NCBI GenBank assembly: GCA_036023115.1
Contig: JAYKKT010000074.1
Span: 7,828,001-7,892,000 of the forward strand
DNA: 64,000 bases
Direction of reading: 5' to 3'
Source: Brasenia schreberi
Lineage: Eukaryota > Streptophyta > Magnoliopsida > Nymphaeales > Cabombaceae
Shown here: in pieces, positions 10,946-27,634 of the stretch
Numbering within the stretch: the stretch's first letter is position 1
Layout: each line of letters opens with the position of its first letter
Program-made: the position numbers and the translations under genes
The notes under the pieces: model-generated
What the model was told of the DNA's origin: nothing
The model's database searches: none
The model's input: the letters and a program-made list of their open reading frames with translations, nothing else

Positions 10946-11678
10946 TAAAGGAGCATCAATCTTTACTACAAGCTAAAGGTTCTTCAATCGATGGATTTAG
11001 AGAATAATGTCCAAAAGGACAACCCTTGTTGTGATGAAGTACTAACACCAAGGTACATAAGATGACATATTCAGGGTCGACGAGTCTAATATGCAAATCT
11101 CATCTGATCAAGGTAAAGCTGAAACATGAATTCCCGCTCCAGTAGAGAGCTAAATTCCTTTTCACTGACCACTATGAGTGGTGGTTTATTCATTTGGCTG
11201 TAAGAGAGGTAGAACACCTACTGTTATGGAGCATCAGTATACAGTTGAGTAACGATCACGGAAAAAATTAAAAGACAAGGTGGTCGACAAACCATTGGAG
11301 AGAAATTCAAGGAAGCAATACTTAGATTGGATTCTAAAGGTGAGAAAAAAGGTGGTGGATTATTCATTTGGAATCTTGGTTGTGCAGAATATGGATGAAA
11401 AGCACCTACTGTTCACGGTTCCTAAGAAGGACAAGTTCTGAAGGGCTGGGATTCTACACAAATGGTATTAGTTACCATCTATGATGCTCTTTATCTTTTT
11501 GTTTTGGTGGCTGTCTCATTCGCGTTCCTTCTAGCAGGATGTAGGAGTACTCAGAGTTTATTGTTTTCTGGTCGAATTTACTGTGCCGTTCCTTTATACG
11601 CATGATGTGTATATACTCATTTCAACTGGTAGGGGTCTGCCAAACCCATTTTGGCAATTAAAGAAGCGAATCATTGTT

Positions 11679-11688
11679 CTTCAAGAAC
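11679..11688. promoter_or_regulatory. Possible heat-shock element upstream of HSP21-type gene
   Basis: CTTCAAGAAC is a perfect nTTCnnGAAn core, about 300 bp before the HSP21-type start codon. A single core of two units is weak on its own; its position before a small heat-shock gene makes it worth listing. Confidence 0.3.
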
Positions 11689-11985
11689 GAAAAGATTTTA
11701 AAAAAATTAGTGTCAATGAGTCTTCAAATCGAAACCAAACCCATTAGACGGACCCAATTCTTTCTTTCAGATGCTAAATGGGTTCGGGGTTCGTGTTGGT
11801 TCAAAGCCACGTGTATCTGCCATGAAGCCACATAGAACATGGCTCACACAACGCGCCCCAATATGGTTGACACCTCAGCGCCGCCAGGCCTTGTTCATGC
11901 AAAAGGAGTTGCTTCCCTGAGTTCATCTTCTCACTATCTAAGCGTCCTTCAACCTCCCATGTAGATTGTTCATTCAGAGAGAGAG

Positions 11986-12853
11986 ATGGCTTCTTGCACG
12001 GCAACAAATTTGCTACGTTACTCATTCTCGCCTTTCTCCCCAAGAAGTCAACCATCAAATCAAACCGCGCCTTGCTCGGCTGTGTTGCCCAAGCCGACTG
12101 GCCTGAGCGTTCATCCCAAGTTGGCTACAATCTTGGTCAGGGCCCAAGCCTCACCGGAAAGCAAAGAGTGCAAGGATGGCTCACTTGACGTTCAGGTCGG
12201 TGACAGAAAAGGTGCTGAGATAGAACGCCGGCAGCGATGGCCCGCCGTTGAGCTCTCTCCATTTGGTACTCCCATATCATCCGTTTACCCAAAGGAAACG
12301 GTTGTGTCTTTGCAAGCCACCCATATCATATACATATAATATATATATAAATATATATGTATGTATGTATATACGTATGTGTGTGTTCTTACTGACACTG
12401 TATTGAAAATGGGACACTTGGCTAGGCGTGCTGGACTCGTTGTCGCCGATGCGGACGATCCGTCAGATGCTGGACACGGTGGACCGGATATTCGACGAGT
12501 CGTGGCTGTTACCCGGTCCGTCTCGGACGGTACGAAACATCCGATTACCCTGGGATTTCATGGAGGACGAGAAGGATGTGAAGATGAGGTTTGACGTGCC
12601 GGGGCTGTCCAAGGAGGACGTCAAGGTGAGCATCGAGGACGACGACGAACTCGTGATAAGGGGCGAGCGCAAGACCGAGCCGTCAGAGGGCGACGCGTGG
12701 TCGTCCCGGAGCGCGACGGCCTACGACTTCCGAGTTGTCCTCCCAGACAACGTGGAGAAGGAGAAGATGAAGGCGGAGCTTAAGAACGGGGTGCTCCTCG
12801 TCTCGGCGCCGAAGGAGGGAGAATCAATGGTCATAGACGTCCAGGTCGACTGA
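11986..12853 (+). CDS. HSP21: Plastid small heat-shock protein, HSP21 type
   Basis: Two exons, 11986-12265 and 12426-12853, joined by a 160-nt phase-1 GT-AG intron, give 235 residues. The N terminus (MASCTATNLLRYSFSPFSPR...) is Ser/Arg-rich like a plastid transit peptide. The junction restores SPFGVLDSLSPMRTIRQMLD, the conserved methionine-containing amphipathic segment of plastid HSP21. It is followed by the alpha-crystallin domain (DVKMRFDVPGLSKEDVKVSI ... DDELVIRGE ... FRVVLPDNVEKEKMKAELKN) ending in GVLLVSAPK. Expected role is an ATP-independent chaperone in the plastid stroma or at thylakoids under heat stress. The methionine-rich helix keeps few Met residues compared with typical HSP21. 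The intron contains an AT/GT-rich simple tract at 12329-12385. Confidence 0.93.
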
Positions 12854-13444
12854 TGCAGGAAAATCACGAAAATGGTCGCGAAGTTTCGTGTTCGGGCAGG
12901 GAAGTTCGTGATAAATGGCATGATAAAGTAACTTGTACCATGTTTTGCAGTCGCTTAACATGTAGCTTTGGCCTTTTTCTTCGTGAATATAAACAGACTG
13001 TAGCTTATGTGATCCATGCGTTGATCACCACCGTCCGTTTGAATTGGGGTGGCCCACCTGGATTTTCAGAACTGGGTCGGATATGGAGCTGGATTTTCCG
13101 ATTGATCCGATACACCATGGCTTAATACTATCTATAGGAAAATGGCAAATATCATGTTTATTGCTAGAAATATACGGAATCCAGATGATCCAATAAATGG
13201 AGCTGGATTTTCCGATTGATCCGATACACCATGGCTTGATACTATGTATAGGAAAACGGCAAATACCATGGCTTGTTACAGACACACATATTGGATGCAT
13301 TTGTTGCAAAGCAGGAATGTATGGTATTGCACTGGTGACATCCTTGTGTGTGTGTGTTTTGTTCTGACCTGTTGCAGTGACATGGGTGTCAAGGATCTTA
13401 ACTCGCTGTTCTAGTTTCCGGGACGATCTAAGCTAATAACATAC
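12854..13444. repeat. 3' flank of HSP21 gene with a direct repeat
   Basis: About 72 bp beginning TGGAGCTGGATTTTCCGATT at 13084 recurs at 13198 with a few substitutions (period 114 bp). The short frames in it are artefacts of the repeat. Confidence 0.8.
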
Positions 13445-18176
<4,732 letters not shown>

Positions 18177-19307
18177 CTCTCTGAAAAACTTCTTTCTCGT
18201 GCTTTATGCACTAGGGGGATAAGAAGGCCCTCTTTATAAGCCTAGCTCAACAGTGAAATTCCAAAGTGGGATAAAGGTTTCACGATTTTGTTACAGATCA
18301 GTTTGACTAGAAACTATTACACATGATTTTACTTTTCTAGATTTAATCAAAATATCCTATGACGTACTCGACCTCCTCGATGCCACGATTGACGTGAGCT
18401 ATCGATGGCTCAGCTACCACAAATATAAGCTTATAGAACGTCCGCAGAATTCTTGATTGCGACTGTTTTAGTGATGACTTCAACTATTTACTTCTTCTCC
18501 CGCAGGGAAACTTTGGAAGATTGCAGGATCAGCTGTTATGAACGCATGATTTGACAAAGACATACAACTACTCCGCGAGAAAGTCCATTATCTATGGGAC
18601 TCAATATTTGTCTTCGGCTGCATTTTGCTGCCTCTAGTCGTCGGATTCTGCAGAACAAAGACAGAGCAATTTAAAACTTTGTTTGGCCTCATTTTACCCA
18701 GAAACTGGAGAGCCAACATAGTCAGAGAGATTTATATCTTTGCTCGACTCTTTGTGAGCTATGGATCATCATAGTAGCTGTCTATGTTTTCATATCCATC
18801 CAACTTGTGGACATTCTTTGTGCACGCCCTATTTAATTTCTTACTCTTTATTGCGTTTCTCTATGCATGATCATGTATGAATGTGTGTCATGCTTGCTAC
18901 CAACAATTTTACATGTTTTCGGGTCTGGTATGCATCAACAAACATAACCTGCTTGAGGTCTTCAACAGAAAAAAAACATATTTTCGGTAGTATTGGGTTC
19001 CTTGGAACAAATATAAAACGTAATATGATTTGATTTGAGTTACATAATGCAGAAAAAACATATCCAGTCAAGGTACACGGACACCGGGTCAGACAACCAT
19101 ATCCAATTGGACTTCGTAATTGGATCGGATCTCGAATGTATCCTATCCGTTGACAAACCAAATGCAAATAGGAGAGGAAATAAGAGCAACTAATAAGCTA
19201 CTTTTATTTAGAGAGGTTTTCAAATATTCACCAAAACTTTTCTGCATAACTCAAATAATCGCCAAGTTTAAGAGCTTCCAAATTACCTAAACGATTAAAT
19301 CTGTTCT

Positions 19308-19419
<112 letters not shown>

Positions 19420-20509
19420 TATGCCCCCCACCATCATTAACGTTTCCTGTAAGAAGGCTTCATTTGGTTCGGCTTCTCACTCCGACTCAACTCGATTAAC
19501 CTGATTAAACTTATCCAAACCAATGAGCTTCATTTGGTTCGGCTTGCAAAATAATTTTTTTGTATGGTTTGGTTCACGGACTGAAGATTGGAACCGAACC
19601 ATTCCATATACGTGTATTTTGGTATTGAATGCAAAAATTTGATTGTAATTGAGAATTATGAGTAGACTAACATATTTTGTTAATTAAGGTGCTAATGCAA
19701 GGGTCCGGAACCGCCATTTATTTGATGTCATTGCAGTAGTGTGGGCTGGAAAACATGACAATCTTTTTTTGTATAATTAGGACATTTGATGGCTTTGTCT
19801 TTTAGTCCCTTCTGTAATTATCCATATAGATCTTAATTATAGGGTGGCACATTATATAACTTTTACTCTGCAGCTTACTTAAGTCTATGATGTGATTGAC
19901 TATATATTTTACACTATAAGTGACAATCATATTAAACATAATAAACCATGATTTAGAACCAAACCAAACCCGAAGTGATGGTTCGGTTTGGTTTTATTTG
20001 ATGACTTATAAAGGTTCGGTTCAGAATCACGATTATATTGGTTTTCTTCCAGGTTGAGCCTACTGCTATACCAAACCAGGCCACGAAGACCCTTTGATGA
20101 CCCCAACTATATTGCCTAAGCCACTCTGGTAAGGTGTTGATTTTCGGTCTCTAGTTATCCTAGTGTTGACACTGAGAATCGAACTTCTGACGACAACAAC
20201 TAGCTATGGTGGGTGCATGGCTTTTCAATGACCTTATATTAGTAAAATCACCGATCATCACTTTGCTCATAAATACGCAGATTAGACAATTAGTGTAAAG
20301 GTTAAGAGTGATCAATTCTACTAAATTAAAGATATTAAACAATTAGTATGTGGTTTTCCGTTTGGACACTTTAGAGTCTAAACTTCTCATGCAAGAAGAA
20401 TGAAAAGAATGATACCTAATATTTTTCATCCTTAGTCAAAAAGAGATTTCTAACGTAACTGAGTGATTTTTTGCTAATGTGATGCTTAGATAGACATGTT
20501 GACATAGAA

Positions 20510-20960
20510 CCTGAGCCATGGAAACTTATATTAGATATCATATTAATCTTTAGATATAATTATACAATTATCTATACGTTATATTAATAGTATATAACAT
20601 TGACATATATTAATTAATATTAAACATATTTTGTAATATTACTTAATATTTATATTTAATAATTCATACTATATTAATATTTGAATATCAATTATATAAT
20701 TATCTAAATGTTCTATAATTACTATTTAATTAAATATATATTAATATTTTAACAATAATTATATAATTATTTTATATACTTATTAAATACTAGCATTATA
20801 ACTAATATTTGATAACCATTAATTACTATTTATATGTATACTAATATTTATATTATACTAATTAATATTCAGTTAATACTACTTAATCATTATTAGTTTA
20901 CATTACATTAATAATTTAATCTTAATTATATATTAATGATTATGTAATTATATTATAAGA
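20510..20960. repeat. Very AT-rich tract with TAATATT motifs
   Basis: About 450 bp of almost pure A/T in which variants of TTAATATTTA and AATTATATAATTATC recur irregularly. No coding potential. It could be a decayed AT-rich MITE, a matrix-attachment-like segment or degenerated satellite. Confidence 0.7.
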
Positions 20961-22763
20961 TGATTGTGATAACATAATAGATGATATATACTAATGTAGC
21001 TAGCTTAAGTATTGTAATAAAGATACCACATCTGCAAGTGATGTTATACTAAATCTCCCCTTTTTATTAACAATAAAAACTGTTTTTCCATGTCCAACTC
21101 TCGAGAACCATAGAGAATCCGTTGATATCTCAGTGGTACATAATACCATTGATAGTAGAAAACCGTCGGCATCGATAGCTTCTACTCCTGCCTTCGCTCG
21201 TCGTTGGTGCTGCTTGTGAGACGCAAGCGCAGATCAAGCTGTTGAAGCTGTCTTCTTTAGAGCCCAAAAGCTCTTGCAAAGCGAAAAATCAAAGGACTCG
21301 TTTTTATTGGTATACCTTGAATATTATTCTAGATGAGCGAAAAAAAGAGTAGCTCCTTGTTCCAGAGGTTATCAATCCGTGTTTGTAACTTCCCGTACCT
21401 CAATTTCTATATGCCTTAGGTTAAAGTCCGTCATTAACGTCAACGGAAAGAGATTAGATAGAGTACAGACTTTGCAACTCATTATGATTATTTATACTCG
21501 ATGGGAAAACGACTATGTCAATCAGTTGAAGTTGAAATCTCCGCAGAAGGAGAAAAGAGTACCACGAAAGAAGCGATCGATCTTAGGTAATAAAGATAAA
21601 ACCAATACGATCGCTCATTTCTTCTGTCATATCCGGAGAAAGAATCATCTTCTTGTAGTTAGATCCTCTTACATATAGGTAATCATCTTGAGAATATGAA
21701 GACACTTACAGCAGTTTGTGGCATAAAGAACAAGTGAAAAGAAAGAGATGGAAGGAGGATTGTGAGCAATGGCATATAAGAAGATGGCGTTTGAATAAGA
21801 TAAAGCTGTCTTATCATCTGTCTTGCTCGCATGAATGTACCCTCCAGTGCGCCAGATATTTCCCCTTCTTTAAGCTGACGCATAGATTCTAAGAATTGTG
21901 CCCAATGTTCACCAGAGCAGCGGCGGATCTAGGAAATCTTTTCCGGCGGATAAATGACCTGTATAATTTCTTAATAGCTAACTGTGTTGTAGCCCACAAA
22001 ATCAACTGAGGGTTGTTCCTTTTTGTTAAATTGTTCAAATCTTCGATGAGGCCGATGCCCCACCTCAACTGAATATAATACCATTGGCCCATGAACAGCC
22101 TTCCTCTGTCCTAGCAGAGAGATGCAACTTGAAAACAGGAAGACATCCTTAAACTCAAAAGAAGGCAGTCCATGCATCTTGCTACCTATTAAGCCAAGAG
22201 GCACTTCCAATACTATCATAGATATTTTAAAAAGTGTTGGTGATAATTTTTGTATAGAATAAAGAGAAAGGGGCATCAAAATAGGACACCATATACCCTT
22301 GTGCTGATCTTGTGAAGCAATTTGGGATAACAGGTATGGTACAGTGACCAAACTACAGCCTTTAGAAAACAAGTAAACGAGTTAAAAGGAGAAGCCCATG
22401 TCAGTGCCTGGATCCTCTTGCTCATTATAATATACCTAGCGCTAGCAATGAATTCGCTACTGGGCCAACTTTTTTGGCCACCCCCCTATAGATAGAACTT
22501 TACAATGATGTTAAATGAAAGTAAGAGAGTTTAGCTGTCAAAGTCCGAAGACAAAACCCAGCTTGTCTAGGCTGGATCCCTTCACCACGAAGAAGAAGTG
22601 AGGCAGGCTCATCACGTGCCTCCCTGTACTATCAATCATGGAAGGTACTCAGCTCTTGGCCATATGGCACGTGGGTTGCCTTCATTCAATGCTCATGGAT
22701 CGCATTTTTTGAGCTGGATATCTAGTGGAATCTCAGAACAAACCCCAAAAACATACAGTTGGG

Positions 22764-22799
<36 letters not shown>

Positions 22800-22844
22800 A
22801 CATATATATGTATGTATATGTACATATATATATATATATATATA

Positions 22845-22909
<65 letters not shown>
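22764..22909. repeat. Complex (AT)n/(GT)n/(AT)n/(GA)n microsatellite
   Basis: AT, then TG, then mixed TATG/TACA units, then a pure AT run that switches to GA at about 22886. Confidence 0.95.
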
Positions 22910-23159
22910 GTGTATTGTGTTATTTACATATGAAGTTAATGTAATTAGTTATATAGGTGGAGTTCAAGCATCAATCCGATTATTTGAGAACCTAACTAGA
23001 GTTTTGTGAAGTGACAAGTTATTTGCCAAAAGTAATTGAGATAAACGAGAAGAAGGTTCTTCGTAGTGTTCTAAATCACGATCTGATATGAACTCTTTTA
23101 GGCCAAATAATAGATCTAAACAGTGAAAGCATGTGTGTCAATCATGAATAAATTTTCGT

Positions 23160-23290
23160 CACAAAAGATAAAGATAGATACAAAATCATGTATGCCAACC
23201 ATGATTATTCACAAGTTCAAGGTTGTGAGTTCGATTCTGAAGCGTGCATATGGCCGTCCCAAAGAAAAGCTTCAGATTGGCATCTCATGT
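23160..23290 (+). mobile_element. SINE-like fragment
   Basis: Shares the core CACAAGTTCAAGG, then the B-box-like GAGTTCGATTCTGA and AAGCGTGCATA, with the copy at 16500-16640, and is followed by an A-rich stretch. Ends are not defined. Confidence 0.35.
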
Positions 23291-24979
23291 AGGATGAGTC
23301 CATTAAGGTACCTAGATGATTAATTCGGGATCAAGTTAAGTTGTGATTGGCCATGCCTTGATTAAAATCGATGCTGTGAACGATCTGAGTTTGAATCAGC
23401 AGGGTTTTCAAACTAATGATATGCTTATCGGGAAATATTAGCACTAATTAAGAAATTGAAGCAGCAATAAGGCTCATGAGCATATTGGGTTTTAACTCTG
23501 ACTGTGTCAAGGCCTTCCCCTTCCAGAATATATGTTTGTGGCTACCTACATTACTTCGAGTATTGGAACTAAGGCAGATCAGAAGCGCTTGGCGTGTGTC
23601 CATCCACTACCTGAAGATCACCCAATGAACAAGCAGTCACACACACAGATGCTGCTATTGAAGGACTTGATGGTAGCCATGACTGCATGCTTGAATTTTT
23701 GAAGTACCAGCGTTCACCTAGCGTCGTTTTCCTTTCAAATTAAGACGGGGAAGTTCTGACCATAAACAGAAGGTGGCTCTGCTGGTGTGAACTCTCTTCA
23801 TCGTAGAATTACATATTCTATTCCTTAATAAATTACAGGACAACTGTAGTGATGTTTCAGGCCAGACACTTGCTGCATTTCAACAGCAATAAACAAAAGG
23901 ATGAAGGCGTTGAGCAACATCAAAGCCACTTTAATAGAAAGGAAGGCAAAATTATATCTTCAAAAGTAATTGCTTTACTGTCTCCATCACATCACTCATT
24001 ATAAGCATATCCTCGAAACGCACATTGCTAAGACCAAAAAACAACTATAAATGTGTTCAGCTGTGGTGGGTGGTTGGGCTAAGCGTAAACCATTGGCTTT
24101 TCCTCGCATATTTTATCATGAGGCGCCCTTGTTCGATCTCAGAAAAGCCAATTAAACGAATTTAACGCTTGATCTAAGAAGCCACCCATCTATTCTTTAG
24201 TTTTATACCTTTCATATTGGAAAGTGTAATGCAACTCCCTTTAGTATCTTGGCAATTCGCAGCTTGCCTGCCACATTATCACCTTTACGATAGTAAATAA
24301 TGATATACTTCTCCATATTGGTGGTGCAATGTAATAAGGTAAAGAGTACAAGGAAGATTTTAGCTGCCATTTTTTCTTTGCTTGATATAAATCAAAAGTT
24401 GCAGAGAATTAACAAACAAGGAACGGAAGAAATTACAGATGGGTACCCAGAAAAAATAATCTAATCTACCTCATGGAAGAAGCTGAGCAGAAAATTTCTC
24501 ATCCAGAGAGATGAAAGTGCTCTCTGAAAAAGTCAGTGACAGACTCGAGAACACATTATATGTGTGTGTGGTGTGGATGTCTTTCATGGCTGTACTCGAG
24601 CTGTCCACAGGTGTCAGTCTTCGGTAAAAGTTATGGTCGATCCCAAATTTATTCGTTGACCACCAAATGGTATACCTCTTGATATTAAAAAAATAGCAGA
24701 GAAAAAAGAAAGAAAAACTACCGTGCTCAGAGGAATCCCAAACGATCAGTAATGATGATTAGCATAACGATCGAATGAGTTTCGCATTCATTCTCTTTCT
24801 TGAATCCGCTACTCTGAATGCCGTTTTTCGCACATAATCACGCGACCCATTCACATCAAAGCCAGCAGATCAAAGCAGAAAGAACCCAAAAAATTCTGGC
24901 TCTTTCATGTTTCATGTCTTTAACGAGTCATTGGTTTCATCTCTCTGACGAAAACCAACAGATTTCCATCGAGGGTACG

Positions 24980-26247
24980 TCAAGCAGAGGAAAGATTCTG
25001 CTCCGCATTGCCACTCCCGGCTTGCTGAGACGATGAAGACGATGCCGCTGCCCCTGCGTTTACTGACACGCCACCTGCTGCAATTCACCACAGCCTGTTA
25101 TAGTTTCAGTTTTGCCTTTGAACAGAGTACTTATTGATACAATCAAGAGGGAAAGTTCCATTTGTTCAACCTGTGTTGGGTGGAAGATTGGTGGGTAGAG
25201 AGAGAACGGGAGTTTGATATCGCTGCATATATTGAGGATATTGAACCATTTGCTGATATTGCATATTGGTCTGTGCTTGTTGCATGTAGTATGGTAAGAT
25301 TGCGGGGTTAGGAACCAATCCTAACCCTGGATAAAAATGAGAAAGCTGCTGCTGCGCTCCATATGGATTATAATAAGTCTGCAACATCAGAGGAAAGAGT
25401 CTTTATACATCAAGAATCTGTTTTCCTAGCATAAATAAAATGTGGTGGACTACAGCTAAGAATCATAACTATAAACACTAACCATGGGGTACATGCCTTC
25501 TTGAGAATAGCCAGTGAACCTGCACAACAAGAAGCATGATCATAAAGAACTAAAAGTTTCGGAGGAAAGAAGAAATGAGATCTGAGTGCATGATTTTACC
25601 CGTAAGTTTGATAGGGAAAGGCTTGATGAAATGCATACTGAGGTTGTTGTGGATAAGAAGGCCCGGCCGTGTGGAACGGTGGAGCTCCGGCTGATCCGGT
25701 CGTCATTCTGTATCGACCACCTAATATAAATCGGAAGAAAGAGATTTTATTGATTGCCATACCTCGATTGAGCCTATTTTGGTGTTTCTGGTTTGATGTT
25801 GATGAATGAGTTTTATGAACTAACCGTGCCGGGGACTAATCGGCCGAGATAGACGGGCACCAGCAGATGCCAAATTGCAGTTAGCTCTCCTGCCGTCGAT
25901 TACAGGCGAAGAATTTTCACATGCCCTTGCTGCTGAATCCTCATCCCTAAATGTCACCTTTTACAGCCACAAAATAAATAAATCAGCTACAAGGAAGAAT
26001 AAAAATCATATAAAGCAAGAATGCAAGGGATTCTTTCTTGAATTCTTACGAAACCATATCCTTTCGATCTCCCTGTGGCCTTGTCCGTGATCACAACAGC
26101 TTCTAGGATCTCCCCAAACTGTTCAAAATAACGTCTCATTGTGTCCCTCTGAGTCTCCCATGCTAAACCCCCAACAAAGATCTTCGTGCGTGTTGTATCA
26201 CCAAACTGCCCACTACCAGCATTGCCTTGTCGTTGACGTTGAGCCAT
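24980..26247 (-). CDS. RRM RNA-binding protein (plant RBM24/38- or ARP1-like)
   Basis: Six exons on the minus strand: 26247-26050, 25957-25825, 25720-25600, 25519-25483, 25378-25171, 25077-24980. They total 795 nt and give 264 residues, all junctions GT-AG and in phase. The single RRM (about residues 21-98) has RNP2 KIFVGGLAW and RNP1 KGYGFVTF, the latter restored only after splicing exons 1 and 2. It continues into the conserved DGRRANCNLASAGARLSRP helix and linker. The C terminus is low-complexity, rich in Tyr, Gln, Pro and Met, ending in a Ser/Gly tail (GAAASSSSSQQAGSG). This architecture marks plant RBM24/38-like proteins, which bind mRNA; targets are unknown. The 5' flank at 26430-26500 is GAGA-rich. 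The start was chosen at MAQRQRQG; an upstream in-frame ATG at 26304 is not conserved-looking. Confidence 0.93.
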
Positions 26248-27033
26248 CTCTCCCAAAATTAACCAAAATGAACAAACAAGAACACAAACGACGCCTTCTC
26301 TCACTGATCAGATCACCAACCAAAGTTTCCTCTCTCTTTTTGAGAAAACACCAATTAAGCTTGAATCACAATGAGAAAAACACACAGTCCCACCTCCGTT
26401 TCCTCATTACCAATCTTTCCTGCCTCATGAGAGAGAGAATGAGAGAGAAAACAGAGAGACGAAGAGAGAGAAGGAAAATAAAGGAGTGGGGAGAGGGAGG
26501 GTGTGGGCTGTATCAATGTTTGCTGTGGCTCCCACAGCAGGTATATCATCCAATGGGATCAAGAGAGGAGGATGGATATTTTTTTCTCTCTTTTGCCTTG
26601 ATGTATTACCACTTTCTATAGTTGTAACAAAGGAGATATCTGCTTCGCTGTATTCAACCTTTCCATTTTCTTCATCACTGACGCATTTATATTTAATAAG
26701 GGAGTTATGATATGTTGGGAGAGGGAGTTGGAAGGAGGAGATACCTTGACCGTCTTCTTCCCTCTTGTATTGTCTGTTATGGATTGGATCGACCCGGCAA
26801 CTGCTGCTGACCGGAAACTACTTGTCAGCGCATCCAGTCAAACAATTAGATTGTTTAACTAGCTACTAGTTAGAGATGGAGAGAGAGAGAGAGGGGTGAT
26901 GGTGGTGGTTTCTTTGTGTTCTCTGGTTCTTATGGCGGAATGAGTGGCGTGTTGGTTGGCGTTAGGCAATGAATGCCAACAGAATATTGCATTATTTAAT
27001 TATATGAGAATACTGGGCTCTTCAGTAATCAAT

Positions 27034-27064
<31 letters not shown>

Positions 27065-27549
27065 AATGAGAATCCTCGATGTGGCTAGCGAGCGACCAGA
27101 GAAAGCCTCCGGGATGGCTTCCCCAGAAATTTCATTTCATCCAGACGGACTCCGCTTCTCATGTTGATCTTCCCCGTTTCTCTCTCTCTCTCTCTCTCTG
27201 TTTTTAGGGCCATCCATTTTAAATTAGTGATCATTACACGATCCAATAGTTGGTCCCAACTATGCAAAATCATGTTCGTCACATTGTTAATCAATTTTAT
27301 AGACAATTTAAGGAAAAACAGATTGTTTAAGTTCAAGAATATCTACAATATGTATTATATATAAAAAAGTTCTGTGCATAACAAATTCTCGCTACAAGGA
27401 ACTTGTTCAGAAGAAATGATAGAAATGCATAAACTAGAAAAGCTTTTGCTGTGACTCGATTTAAATGCCCTTTAGTGGCAAAGCACTACATACATTGTGT
27501 TTTGTGGCTGTTCTTTCTAGTACTCTGATCTAACATGCAGTGTCACTAC

Positions 27550-27551
<2 letters not shown>

Positions 27552-27589
<38 letters not shown>

Positions 27590-27594
27590 TATAT

Positions 27595-27633
<39 letters not shown>

Positions 27634-27634
27634 T
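27552..27634. repeat. (AT)n(GA)n microsatellite
   Basis: Interrupted AT array of about 60 nt followed by a GA array of about 22 nt. Confidence 0.95.

Noticed and set aside
21900..22440. A fourth hAT-like MITE starting at the GGCGGATCTAGG near 21910
   Set aside because: No matching right terminus or 8-bp target duplication was found, so it stays a single terminus.
26049..26304. Start of the RRM protein at the upstream in-frame ATG (26304)
   Set aside because: The extra 19 residues are hydrophobic and unlike the family; MAQRQRQG at 26247 fits better.
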